Source: Armatimonadota bacterium (lineage in GTDB: Bacteria; Armatimonadota; UBA5829; JAUSEB01). Taken from it: 36,342 nt of DNA. Location: the NCBI GenBank assembly GCA_030649165.1, contig JAUSGG010000250.1, positions 1 to 36,342 of the forward strand, in the 5' to 3' direction. The notes under the pieces were generated by a model. It saw only the letters and a list, made by a program, of their open reading frames with translations, made no database searches and had not been told where the DNA came from. A program made the translations under genes and the position numbers. This document shows, one piece after another, positions 28,392-36,342 of the stretch. The number at the start of each line of letters is the position of its first letter. The stretch's first letter is position 1.

Positions 28392-28871
28392 TCACCTCCG
28401 CAATTCCTCGAAAAAATCCGCCTCAAGCCTGTTGAGCAGACCGGGCTTTCCGTGCTTCAGGTCCCTGAACGCCTTAAAGAAGCGAAACACTCTGGTGCGT
28501 CGAAAGGGTCGAAACACCACGGCCATTGGGTTGAACTCGCGGTGGCCGCCGAAGTGGCGAAACAGTATTACCGAAAGACCGAACCATCTCCACGTTTTTC
28601 TGTCCGACCAATTGAGCAGTATCGTCCCCTGCGGCAGTCTGGGCAGTATCTCGTTCTCGATGTGCTCCTGCCAATCCGGGCTGTTCGAGTAAACGTACAA
28701 TATGCGGATTCCTCGCGCGCTCCAGAACAGCCGGACTGCCAGATGCAGCAGGAAAGCATATAGCAGATAGATGATCAGGTAGGCGACTGCGAGGCATAGT
28801 ATTAGCGGAAGACAAGTGAGCAACAACAACCATTGCGGCTTACTCAGTTCGCGGTCACGTACGCTTCGCAT
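28392..28871 (-). CDS. Conserved-looking membrane-anchored protein of unknown function
   Basis: A 159-residue protein. After a basic start (MRSVRDRELSKPQW) there is one long or two short hydrophobic helices (LLLLTCLPLILCLAVAYLII and LLYAFLLHLAVRLFW, about residues 15-55), then a soluble part with ILYVYSNSPDWQEHIE, LLNWSDRKTW, FRHFGGHREFNPMAVVF and a basic Phe/Arg segment with HGKPGLL. I do not recognise the family, although the Trp-Gln-Glu-His and FNPMAVV pieces look conserved. It is the third gene of the minus-strand operon (25 bases after the upstream stop). The ribosome binding site is weak, so the start at 28871 is likely but unsure. Confidence 0.65.
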   Translation of the reverse strand: MRSVRDRELSKPQWLLLLTCLPLILCLAVAYLIIYLLYAFLLHLAVRLFWSARGIRILYVYSNSPDWQEHIENEILPRLPQGTILLNWSDRKTWRWFGLSVILFRHFGGHREFNPMAVVFRPFRRTRVFRFFKAFRDLKHGKPGLLNRLEADFFEELRR

Positions 28872-28896
28872 GCCATTCGCACTCAGCTCTGTATTC

Positions 28897-31845
28897 TCAC
28901 CACACCACAACCGTCTGACAAATCCGCGGCGCGGTGGCGGGCCAGACGCGCTTTCCGTCGGACGTCTTGGCCGTGATGTAGTATTCGTACGGACTCTTCG
29001 CCGGCGGAAGCTTCGCCTCGTAGACCGCCCTTCCGATGTGCCGCAGACCGATCTTGGCAAACTTGTCCGTTCCAAGCGGACGCCAATACAGCATCCTTTC
29101 CGTGGGCAGTTGGTCGTCGAGAATGATGATCTTCAATCGCAGCGATTCCCCCGGTTTGGCCTGGCCGCGCACCGTCGGGACTATGATCCTCGCGGGACCG
29201 CGAAATGCCTTGGACAGCTCGATCTCCCTGGGAAGCGGGATGCCGAGCGTCTTTGTCAGCAACTCGTCGTGTTTGCTCAGGAACTTCAGCAACTTGCGGC
29301 TGTGGCGCTCCAAGTTGTCGATTGTTCCCATTTCGCCCGGTGTGTCCACCGCGGCCACCTGCAGCGCAATCGCCTGCTCCCAAAGCCTAGACAGACGCAC
29401 GCGCAAATCCACGGCCTCACGCGCCAGCGCCTGCTGCTTGGCCGGGTCTTTTTCGGCGACTATCGCTTCGGCCTTGACATCGATCTCTCCCCGAAGGCAG
29501 CCGAGATGGCCGAGCGCTTTGGTGTAACGATATGTGTTGAGCCAGTAGTCGAACCTCGCCAGGTCTCCCGGCTCACGGATGCGCTTCCTCAGTTCAGCAA
29601 GCTCATCCACGAACTCATAGCGCTCCTTCATCTTCTCCCATGGTGTTCTATTCGGAAGAACGCCACCAGGGCCGTCGAGCCAGGTCACAGGCTCAGGCAT
29701 ATTGCGGCCATCGATCTTCGCCATGATTCTGCCGGCTTCCTGGGCTACATCGCCGCCGAAACTGGCCCTTGCGAAGTCGATGTAGAAGCCCTCCACGGGC
29801 ATCGCGCGCTCGCGCGATTTGTCTACCAGTTCGGTCGCATCGGCCTCGTAGTCCCGGTAGCTCTCACCGCCGCAGTTGATCTTGCGAACGTAGGGCCGGC
29901 CGTTGTTGTCCAGTCCCTGGATCACTATTCCGGCGATGCAGGGAAATTCTGCCTCGTACACAAAAGCGATGCTCAGCGGAGCGTCATCCACCCTGATATC
30001 GTTGAAGGTGAAGTCCAGCGCCTTGTTCTTCCCAACTCTCGCGAAGATATCGAGATGCTCGATCACTTGCTTGTCCTGGATTTTGACACTGAAGACCCGC
30101 TTGCCGTGATCGCTGTAATGAGGCTCGTTGAACTTGAGAGTTACCGTATATGCGCCGGGAGGAACGATCAGCCTGTAGCCCTTCACATTGTATCGGACGG
30201 ATTGATACACCGGATCTTCGTCGGTATTCTCTACCGGGTCCTGGAAGGTAACAATCCCACCGCCCAACGGGCCGATCCTACTCTCCTGTTCCGCGCGCGG
30301 AGATGCGAAACCGGGCAGCGTCCACGACTGGTCCCACGCCGCCGCCGCAAGCGCGGCGACGTTTTGGCACATCATCTTTGTTCGCCAGTGGATTCCCAAA
30401 AGCCCCGTGCAGCCCAGCCGTTTCGCGTCGGCGGCGTCGAAACGCATTCGACCCACCCACGGCTGCGGAGCGGTGAGGTCGGGGTCGTTCTCCATCCACG
30501 GGATCGCCCACTTCGGCCTATCTTTGATATTCGCAAAACTCGGCTCGACCGGCGCATGGCCGACCTCTCGGTTGATGCAGCTCATCGGGCAATTCTTTGG
30601 GAGGATCGAGTCCAACGCCGCGCGGTCTTGCGCCGGACCAAGGACCCAACCGCAGGTAGCGAGCGTGAATGGGTTGCCGATCGAATCGAGCGCCGCCAGC
30701 GCGCACTGTATGTCGCGCATGGTGGCCTTGATCTGATCTTCGGTATTACCGCCCCAGGTCCAACCCTCGGGCGTCCAAAGCCAGTAGTAGTCGACCGGGT
30801 ACGCGCGGGCTATGCGTTCGAACATCCCCTTGTATACTTCTTGCACTACGTTCGGGTCTGCCGGATCTTTGCCCTGCTGCTTCAGGCGTTCGCGAACGAG
30901 GGCGGGGATGGTGAGCGGCGTCTCGGTACCCACACAAGTTTTAACACCCAGAGACCTGGCGTAGGAGAACGCTGTGCCGAACATGTCAGCCGCGCGGTTG
31001 AATACGAGGTTGAATTGCTCAGGGGTTCCAGGGGCTGGAAGCATTCTATTCATGACATCCGGGCCGTAATGGTCCTGTGGGAAGAGCAGGGAAGCTCCGC
31101 TCGTGTATTCGCTCGTAGTCATCCCGGCGTAACCCCAGGGACCATCCAAAGCCGTGCTTGCCCAGCGGGAATAATGACTGAAAGTGGCTTTTCCACGGGA
31201 ATCCACATCGGAGCTCAAACCGATCCAGACGGTGGGTTCGGCTATTCCCTCGGGATAGCAGTGAAGCCCGATGAAGTTCATGCGCATTTTCGCAAGCTGC
31301 GAGATGTACGTGAGGTAGTCGTCCGTATTCCACCAGTCGGGGCCTTCAGGGAAGTCGTGAAACGGGTTGATGCCGCGGATTGAGAAGATCGGCTTGCCAG
31401 TCTCATTGACGTCAGGCAGCTTCGCGAGCCGCGCGTCCGGGATCACATCGCCGTGCAGGTAGAACCTCACGCCAAGCTTTTCGACAAATCGGTACGCGCC
31501 GTAAAGGACGCCGGCGTCGTCCCCGCCAATGATGTACCAGGTCCTCCGCCCGTTGACGGCAGCCGTTCTCAGGACGTACTGCTCAGGACCGAGCGTCTTC
31601 GCCGTCTTCCTTACTGTGGGATCGCTTATCGCACGGTCTTTGCGAGCGATCACTATGCGCTCCGACGCTGACCGGGACGAAATGTCCGGCAACCTGCCCG
31701 TCCGCACGTAGATGTACCGCTGTAACTCCCTCGCCGCCAGCTTCTCAACCGGCGAAGCCTTGGCGGGCGGGCTTATTACGACAGCGGCCTGTGCCGCTCC
31801 CGCAATCGACATCGCGGCGATCATCGTCAAGGCAAGTCTTCTCAT
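28897..31845 (-). CDS. Secreted DUF4838/GH67-like protein with malectin-like domain
   Basis: A 982-residue exported protein. The signal peptide MRRLALTMIAAMSIAGAAQA ends at residue 20. Residues about 25-135 resemble the zincin-like N-terminal fold of GH67/GH20 enzymes (ASPVEKLAARELQRYIYVRTG, WYIIGGDDAGVLYGAYRFVE). Next comes a TIM-barrel-like DUF4838 core (ISQLAKMRMNFIGLHCY, YYWLWTPEGWTWGG, residues about 165-515), then a malectin-like carbohydrate-binding domain (about 520-645: YRLIVPPGAYTVTLKFNEPH, GKRVFSVKIQDKQVIEHLDI). The C-terminal part is helical plus a beta domain. AGGAGT lies 9 bases before the ATG. It is probably a glycoside hydrolase; substrate unknown. It lies 30 bases after the 1098-residue gene in the same operon. 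Confidence 0.84.
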   Translation of the reverse strand: MRRLALTMIAAMSIAGAAQAAVVISPPAKASPVEKLAARELQRYIYVRTGRLPDISSRSASERIVIARKDRAISDPTVRKTAKTLGPEQYVLRTAAVNGRRTWYIIGGDDAGVLYGAYRFVEKLGVRFYLHGDVIPDARLAKLPDVNETGKPIFSIRGINPFHDFPEGPDWWNTDDYLTYISQLAKMRMNFIGLHCYPEGIAEPTVWIGLSSDVDSRGKATFSHYSRWASTALDGPWGYAGMTTSEYTSGASLLFPQDHYGPDVMNRMLPAPGTPEQFNLVFNRAADMFGTAFSYARSLGVKTCVGTETPLTIPALVRERLKQQGKDPADPNVVQEVYKGMFERIARAYPVDYYWLWTPEGWTWGGNTEDQIKATMRDIQCALAALDSIGNPFTLATCGWVLGPAQDRAALDSILPKNCPMSCINREVGHAPVEPSFANIKDRPKWAIPWMENDPDLTAPQPWVGRMRFDAADAKRLGCTGLLGIHWRTKMMCQNVAALAAAAWDQSWTLPGFASPRAEQESRIGPLGGGIVTFQDPVENTDEDPVYQSVRYNVKGYRLIVPPGAYTVTLKFNEPHYSDHGKRVFSVKIQDKQVIEHLDIFARVGKNKALDFTFNDIRVDDAPLSIAFVYEAEFPCIAGIVIQGLDNNGRPYVRKINCGGESYRDYEADATELVDKSRERAMPVEGFYIDFARASFGGDVAQEAGRIMAKIDGRNMPEPVTWLDGPGGVLPNRTPWEKMKERYEFVDELAELRKRIREPGDLARFDYWLNTYRYTKALGHLGCLRGEIDVKAEAIVAEKDPAKQQALAREAVDLRVRLSRLWEQAIALQVAAVDTPGEMGTIDNLERHSRKLLKFLSKHDELLTKTLGIPLPREIELSKAFRGPARIIVPTVRGQAKPGESLRLKIIILDDQLPTERMLYWRPLGTDKFAKIGLRHIGRAVYEAKLPPAKSPYEYYITAKTSDGKRVWPATAPRICQTVVVW

Positions 31846-31875
31846 TGAACGAATACTCCTGTTAACAACCAACAA

Positions 31876-34800
31876 CTAATAGTAGGCCACCACAACCGTC
31901 TTCACCTTCAGCGCCGGCAATACGACCCACTCTTTCTTTGGATCGAACTTCTTCCAGGGCTTGCCGTTGACCGTTACGCGCTTCATCATCTTACCGGCGG
32001 GATGGCGGAACCTGGCGTAGGTTGCGCCCGGAAGCCTGCGCGTGGGCGGCTCGATCGTCATCTCGATCCTGCCTTTTGCGGCGTAGCTGCGCATGCTCAT
32101 GCTCATCTGGCCGAAATGCGTTTGCGCGCGGGTAATCTTCACTGTCTTGCCGTCGGCGAGCCAGTACCGGGGCATCATCTTGCCGAGGTGGAGGTCCTTG
32201 CCCTCGTCCCAGACGAACATCCAGCGGACCCAGCTCGTGTTCATCGCCTCGTCGGAGCTCTTGAAGTGGTCGCCCCTGTAGTCTCCGAGGTTGGGGAGCG
32301 GATGCTCGGTCAGCATTGCCTTCTCCGGGAAATAGCCCGCCGCAAAAGCGTTGAAATACGCACGAAGGTAATGCTTAGGCTGGTCCCTGAGAAGATACGG
32401 TGTCGGGCTGCAGAGCAGGCTCGGCTGCTGCGAAAAGCCTCCCAGGCTGAACCACAACTTGTCGAAATTCTCCTTTATCTGATAGCCAAACTGGTCGGAA
32501 ATGTACCGATTGTCCTCGTAATCCTGCACAATCCATTTCGCCGCGGGCTCGTCCGGCGCGACTATCCCGCATCGGAGCAGATGAATGGAGCCTTCCAGCG
32601 TCTCCGTAATCCAACCGAACGAGCGGCCTCTGCGGTGGACTTCGGAAGGAATAGTCGGAATGTATGAGCCGTCGCGCAGGGGAACGACGGGAGAGCGGAC
32701 CATAGCCTCGAAGAACGCATTACGAATATCCTGTTTGTAGGCCGCCGCCTCGGCCAAGAGCCGCTTTGCCTCAGGATGGTTAATGTCCGCCAGAGCTCTC
32801 GCGGCGTTGTCCATGCCCCACCAACTGAACACGTTGTTCGACATCCAGCTTCTCCAGTCGCCGATGTCTTCCAGCGAGCCGGGCGGCAGAAGTCCATATT
32901 CGATGGCCCTGATGCCGACGCACTCATCCGTCTTCGTCCTGTTCCGCTGCTTGGTGACCCAATCGCACGCTTTGATCAGGTTGGGGGCGACGCGCTTGAG
33001 CCATGCCTTGTCGTCGGTGAACCAGTAATGCTCGGCCATGCCCCACAAGGTCCAGCCGTGGTGCTGGTTATAACCGCCGTCCTGGTGACCGCCCGCGCCG
33101 TAGAAGACTCCGTCTTTCGTCGTGTAGTCACCGGGAAGTGCGGCCGTCCCCTGGTAGTGAATCCAAGTCTCAAGCGCTTTGCGCGCGACGTCATCATGGC
33201 CCCGGCGATCCAGTTCGGAAGTCATCATTACCGACTCGTTGGAGTACACCCCGTAAGCGAACGTGCCTACCTTGGCCATGGCTCGCTCGTTCGTTGCCGG
33301 CTCGTTCTCGGTATTGATGAGCTGGTGAGTGATGTTTGCGGCGTAGAAGTTGTTTATCATAGGTTCGGGCGTCACGACCTGGCATCCCTGGGTTATCCGC
33401 TTACGCCAATAACCGGATATCATCCTCTGCTGATCGTCGTATTTCAATGCCTTGAGTTGCCCTGCCGTGGCCGCGTCCGAAAGCGTCTCAAATGGTACGT
33501 TCAGATATATGTCAGCCAGACCGAACGGCGGCATGGTAACTTCGCACAGCGCTTGTTTGCCCTGCGCGGTCAACTTCAATGCGTCATCTTTTCCGCTGAT
33601 ATAAAAGGAGTAGATCTCCCCATCGCGGCCCTTCGCGGTTACCAGCCCGTCCTGCGCTGCCAGGGATTCCAACCCATTGGCGGCGACTTCGACCGGCACA
33701 GTCGCTTTCTTAGCGGTTCCATCTTTGTTGGTCAGCCGCAGCCGTATCATCAAGACCTGCGGCTCTTCCGCCGGAACACGGCCTTCTTTCGGCAGTTTCC
33801 CGGAGAGTGTGGTCGCAAATGTCTCCTCGGTGTATTTTACGCCGTCTTTCTCATACCACGTCGTGGCGACAGGCAAGACTCCTTCATCGAGCGAGGTTCC
33901 CGACTGCGCGCCTTCTCGCGGAATCCCGAAGCTGATGTCCAGGGAATTGCCCCACTTGATTCTCTCCGAGTCGGCGCCTCGCACGCGGCGCTGCCACCGG
34001 CTCTCCAGTCCGATATTCCCATCGCCGTCGAGGCGGAAATGCTCCCTGCCGCCTTCCACCGCCAGGGGCATGTAAATCCTGCCCTTTTTCGGCATGTCCT
34101 GCCACGCGCGGGAAAGCGTTTGCTCCGGCAATTCACCCACCTGCTGGTACAGGGATTTCTCGCTCTCTTGATATGCCTTTTCGATGTCATCGAACGTGGA
34201 GGCGTCCCTCGCCCCTTTTACGACGACGCCGTAATCCCGAATGTATATCCGCTTTCCCTCGGCGATCTCTTTAGCGAGGAATGAGAAGCTGTGCTGTTTG
34301 GCGCGAATCGTGACGACGGTGTCGTCAAACGAGAAAACGGCGGCCGGCGTGGCGTACCAGATCGCGAGCACGATGCCATCTGTCTCTCCGGTCAGGACCG
34401 ACGTCCACTCCATAGGTCCGGTCATCGTAATCTTGCTGCCGCCGAGCCGGCGCACTCGCTCGACGTACCCATTGAACGCCTCGACTTTCCCGCTCCAGTC
34501 CTGGGTGGTCTTGGCCGTGCTGCCCCACTCAACAATCGCGGTTGCCTGCGCCCATTTGGAGTCGGTGTATGTACGGAACGTATTGATGGCCGGAGCTTTG
34601 TCCGGGAAAAGAACCCGCAGCTTCAGCGTGGAGCGATAGGTGGCGGGAAAGTCGTTGAGATCGGGGAACTCCTTCTGGTTTATCGGTTTGAACGTGAAGG
34701 TCCAGGCTGCGCCATTGGCGGAGAGATCGACATCCGCGTCCCGCCACTTGCCGCTGTACCAGTCGCCGGCTTCGCGCCAACCGGACCCGCCGGACCCGGT

Positions 34801-35172
34801 GACCTTGTCGCGCGGAATGCGGTCTTCCGGCCATTTGCCGCGCTCCTGCCAGTACTGGACCTTGACCGTTGAAGGATCGGGCAGGGCCGAGGCGTCAGCG
34901 AACTGCATCTCGACCTTAAAGATGTCCCGGCTGTCCTCCCAGAGAACGCCGATGTCCTTGCCGCCGTTCCAGGTCCGCAATTCGCCAAACGGGGCGACGT
35001 CTACCGACTGGCCGGCCTTAGGCTGGATTGCGGCGGCCGCGCCGGTCAGAGTCACGGGCTTGCTGCCTTCGACTGCGAACACCGGCGACATACCGATGAC
35101 TGCCGAGAGTAGGAGAATCGCCGTGGCGATTCGCAATAGTCCGGTTACAAAGTGAAGTCTGCTGTTTGTCAT
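31876..35172 (-). CDS. Large secreted six-hairpin glycosidase-like protein
   Basis: A 1098-residue protein with an N-terminal signal peptide (hydrophobic LRIATAILLLSAVIGMSPVFA, about residues 13-33). Residues about 60-200 form a beta-rich domain (RTWNGGKDIGVLWEDSRDIF, VQYWQERGKWP). The second half (about 600-960) is an alpha-helical barrel of the six-hairpin glycosidase superfamily, like alpha-L-rhamnosidases: GTFAYGVYSNESVMM, LETWIHYQG, HHGWTLWGMAEHYWF, LIKACDWVTKQR. The C-terminus is a beta-sandwich. Exact activity is not clear. AAGGAGG lies 14 bases upstream of the ATG, a long but strong ribosome binding site. It is the first gene of an operon with the DUF4838-type protein, suggesting the two act on the same polysaccharide outside the cytoplasm. 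The stop codon overlaps an AACAACCAACAAC-type repeat. Confidence 0.82.
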   Translation of the reverse strand: MTNSRLHFVTGLLRIATAILLLSAVIGMSPVFAVEGSKPVTLTGAAAAIQPKAGQSVDVAPFGELRTWNGGKDIGVLWEDSRDIFKVEMQFADASALPDPSTVKVQYWQERGKWPEDRIPRDKVTGSGGSGWREAGDWYSGKWRDADVDLSANGAAWTFTFKPINQKEFPDLNDFPATYRSTLKLRVLFPDKAPAINTFRTYTDSKWAQATAIVEWGSTAKTTQDWSGKVEAFNGYVERVRRLGGSKITMTGPMEWTSVLTGETDGIVLAIWYATPAAVFSFDDTVVTIRAKQHSFSFLAKEIAEGKRIYIRDYGVVVKGARDASTFDDIEKAYQESEKSLYQQVGELPEQTLSRAWQDMPKKGRIYMPLAVEGGREHFRLDGDGNIGLESRWQRRVRGADSERIKWGNSLDISFGIPREGAQSGTSLDEGVLPVATTWYEKDGVKYTEETFATTLSGKLPKEGRVPAEEPQVLMIRLRLTNKDGTAKKATVPVEVAANGLESLAAQDGLVTAKGRDGEIYSFYISGKDDALKLTAQGKQALCEVTMPPFGLADIYLNVPFETLSDAATAGQLKALKYDDQQRMISGYWRKRITQGCQVVTPEPMINNFYAANITHQLINTENEPATNERAMAKVGTFAYGVYSNESVMMTSELDRRGHDDVARKALETWIHYQGTAALPGDYTTKDGVFYGAGGHQDGGYNQHHGWTLWGMAEHYWFTDDKAWLKRVAPNLIKACDWVTKQRNRTKTDECVGIRAIEYGLLPPGSLEDIGDWRSWMSNNVFSWWGMDNAARALADINHPEAKRLLAEAAAYKQDIRNAFFEAMVRSPVVPLRDGSYIPTIPSEVHRRGRSFGWITETLEGSIHLLRCGIVAPDEPAAKWIVQDYEDNRYISDQFGYQIKENFDKLWFSLGGFSQQPSLLCSPTPYLLRDQPKHYLRAYFNAFAAGYFPEKAMLTEHPLPNLGDYRGDHFKSSDEAMNTSWVRWMFVWDEGKDLHLGKMMPRYWLADGKTVKITRAQTHFGQMSMSMRSYAAKGRIEMTIEPPTRRLPGATYARFRHPAGKMMKRVTVNGKPWKKFDPKKEWVVLPALKVKTVVVAYY

Positions 35173-35297
35173 ACTGATTCAGGAACCTCCTTATCGAGCG
35201 CTGATCGGTATACATTGTAGCGGATGAGGATGATTTGGGGTAGGGGGTGGGGGAGAGTGATGAGGGATGAGGTATGCGCTATGCGTAGCGCTCCTCC

Positions 35298-35720
35298 TTA
35301 CCCTGAAACACTGAAACCCTCTTTTTCAGCGGCTGCACGGAGCTTCGTGTCCATGCATACGAACTCGATACCTGTTGGGACGTGCCTTGCCCAAACAAGG
35401 GCTGCCGCGAGTTGCAGCGAGTGAGCGGCACGAAGGTCGTGGACCCGGATAAGCCTGAGAGCGGTTTGTCTGACCTCCTCAGTTGGCTGGACCTCCTCGG
35501 CGCTCTGAGCAAGAGGTCCTATCTTCGACAGTATACGAGCGTAGCCGGTATCGTCTACCTCCCCCATCCTCCGCAGTCGGGCCGCGGCTGAAGCCAGCTC
35601 AACAGGTGTTCCCCACCATATCGCCACCTCGGGATCAGAGCTGAACACGGCAGCAGCGCTTGAGCTGCCTTTCTGGACGGTCAAGAGTATGAAAAGCGCG
35701 GAGGTATCCCAGAACTTCAT
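35298..35720 (-). CDS. vapC: VapC-like PIN-domain toxin
   Basis: A 140-residue PIN-domain protein, the usual size of VapC endoribonuclease toxins. Asp5 (MKFWDTSAL) and Glu41 (TPVELASA) match the first two metal-binding acids, and Asp124 (VCMDTKLRAAA) the last. The third acid, normally Asp in an AADALxLA-like helix, is His100 here (LRAAHSLQLAAAL), which could weaken activity. The start overlaps the antitoxin stop by 4 bases (ATGA), typical of vapBC operons. Known VapC toxins cut tRNA or rRNA when not held by VapB; target here unknown. Confidence 0.85.
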   Translation of the reverse strand: MKFWDTSALFILLTVQKGSSSAAAVFSSDPEVAIWWGTPVELASAAARLRRMGEVDDTGYARILSKIGPLAQSAEEVQPTEEVRQTALRLIRVHDLRAAHSLQLAAALVWARHVPTGIEFVCMDTKLRAAAEKEGFSVSG

Positions 35721-36010
35721 ATCCTGTCCTCACGATCCTCCAGAACAACCTTGAGCGCGCGATCAGAGGTCAGACCGGGAACGGCGGCCTCTTCGATCAG
35801 GTCCGCCGGGATTGGTCCACTACCGGGCCTCACAAGCCCCTTTGCGACAAGTTCGGCCCTCCTCTCATCCTGAGAGATATTCGGGTCAATGGGCACGATC
35901 AGCGCCACCGGGCGGCCACGATCTGTCACCACAACCTGCTCTCCAGCCTTTACGCTCTCAAGATAGCCGGAAAGCCCCGCCTTCAACTTAGCTATCGCCG
36001 CGGTTCGCAT
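35717..36010 (-). CDS. vapB: VapB-like antitoxin
   Basis: A 97-residue Phd/YefM-type antitoxin. The N-terminus MRTAAIAKLKAGLSGYLESV followed by VKAGEQVVVTDRGRPVALI is the Phd/YefM DNA-binding and dimerisation domain, close to the family consensus. The C-terminal 45 residues (around RRAELVAKGLVRPGSG onward) should wrap the toxin. The ATG at 36010 has GGAGG 8 bases upstream; an ATG further up would lie inside the promoter region. It precedes vapC, overlaps it by 4 bases and would repress its own promoter through the palindrome at 36034-36054. Confidence 0.9.
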   Translation of the reverse strand: MRTAAIAKLKAGLSGYLESVKAGEQVVVTDRGRPVALIVPIDPNISQDERRAELVAKGLVRPGSGPIPADLIEEAAVPGLTSDRALKVVLEDREDRI

Positions 36011-36033
36011 GATGTGTACCTCCAATACTATAC

Positions 36034-36054
36034 ATATGACTACTATAGTCATAT
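36034..36054. promoter_or_regulatory. Palindromic operator of vapBC
   Basis: ATATGACTA (36034-36042) and TAGTCATAT (36046-36054) form a perfect 9-base inverted repeat around CTA, covering the predicted -10 element and ending 24 bases before the vapB start. It fits binding by the Phd/YefM-type antitoxin dimer. Confidence 0.8.
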
Positions 36055-36070
36055 CCAAACGCGCTGTCAA
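36042..36070 (-). promoter_or_regulatory. Sigma70 promoter of vapBC
   Basis: On the minus strand TTGACA (36070-36065, perfect consensus) and TATAGT (36047-36042) are 17 bases apart. The -10 lies within the palindromic operator. Confidence 0.8.
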
Positions 36071-36170
36071 GGGCTCCGCGTTGCCGAATTTGGGGGAGAG
36101 TGACAGGAGGTTAGCCCGGAATATTCGCGAGACTCTTGTCTTGTCAACACTCTGCGACTAACGTCATCAT

Positions 36171-36323
36171 GAGCAATAGTCGCATCCTGAGCATAGTCGT
36201 CATCCTGAGCTTGCGAAGGATCTAACCCGTTACGTCGAGCCAGCAAGCTATGGGGACATTACTCCCAACTATACCTGGAGCTATGAACATAACTGGTTAG
36301 ATTCTTCGTTCCTCAGAATGACG
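36171..36323. repeat. CGTCATCCTGAG-type inverted repeat with tandem partial arms
   Basis: CGTCATCCTGAGCTTGCGAA and following bases to TCTAACC (36198-36227) pair imperfectly with GGTTAGATTCTTCGTTCCTC to GAATGACG (36295-36323). Left of it two degenerate partial copies (GTCATCATGAGCAATA, GTCGCATCCTGAGCATA) stand in tandem. CGTCATTCTGAG...GAAGAATCT sequences are known to me as widespread dispersed repeats in many bacteria. The window ends 19 bases after it. No gene lies in 36071-36342. Confidence 0.8.
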
Positions 36324-36342
36324 TCTTCCACAGCGTTACTCA

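Noticed and set aside
28816-31383. Open frame of 855 residues on the plus strand
   Set aside because: Lies opposite to the DUF4838-like gene, which has signal peptide, ribosome binding site and domains; the plus frame has none.
32776-34284. Open frame of 502 residues on the plus strand
   Set aside because: Antisense to the six-hairpin protein gene and without recognisable features.
36171-36215. CRISPR-like array
   Set aside because: The tandem units are about 17 bases, degenerate and without spacers; they are partial arms of the inverted repeat.

Overview
The window is a 36.3 kb stretch of a GC-rich bacterial chromosome. The best guess is Armatimonadota or a close relative. The main evidence is a pseudopilin (9880-10482) whose N-terminus runs into an [13 protein letters not shown]-like stretch, then a [17 protein letters not shown]-like stretch and a C-terminal His-containing motif, a style I associate with that phylum and with Planctomycetes. 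Large secreted glycoside-hydrolase-like proteins of DUF4838 type, UroD-like paralogues and an anaerobic sulfatase maturase fit the same picture. The phylum is inferred from protein style, not proven.

Left part (1-5400). An anaerobic sulfatase-maturase-like radical SAM enzyme (minus) stands divergent from a secreted sialate O-acetylesterase (plus). Then, all on the minus strand, come a UroD-family protein and a membrane protein/winged-helix regulator pair.

T2SS/T4P-like operon (5399-10938, plus). The order is GspF, GspE, a small four-helix membrane protein, and five pseudopilin-type proteins (PilV-, PilW- and PilX-like plus two major-pilin-like). Several are coupled by overlapping stop and start codons. 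The secretin, prepilin peptidase and assembly platform partners are not in the window.

Exopolysaccharide/O-antigen type locus (11158-23324, plus). It encodes a Wzx-like flippase, a Wzy/WaaL-like O-antigen polymerase/ligase, three GT2 and five GT4 glycosyltransferases, many overlapping by 4 bases. No sugar-nucleotide synthesis or priming transferase is present.

Housekeeping block (23559-28256, plus). Aspartate kinase with a strong internal start for a separate beta subunit, ribosomal protein L31 with promoter and leader hairpin, a YqhQ/DUF1385 membrane protein, release factor RF1, and an unlisted 39-residue lysine-rich protein with its own promoter.

Right part (28392-36342, minus). A three-gene operon carries a 1098-residue six-hairpin-like secreted protein, a 982-residue DUF4838/malectin-like secreted protein and a small membrane protein. 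It is followed by a VapBC toxin-antitoxin pair with a clear promoter and palindromic operator.

The most unusual property of the window is its load of dispersed non-coding repeats. There are GC-rich CCCTCTCC/GGAGAGGG palindromes (five copies, two of them in frame inside genes), long purine-arm inverted repeats beside rpmE and prfA, a CGTCATCCTGAG-type inverted repeat, a CAGATGAACACAGATT-type repeat, heptamer arrays (one in frame in the UroD-like gene), and a 100-nt element that can fold as a three-way junction. I see no tRNA, rRNA, CRISPR array, transposase or prophage gene.
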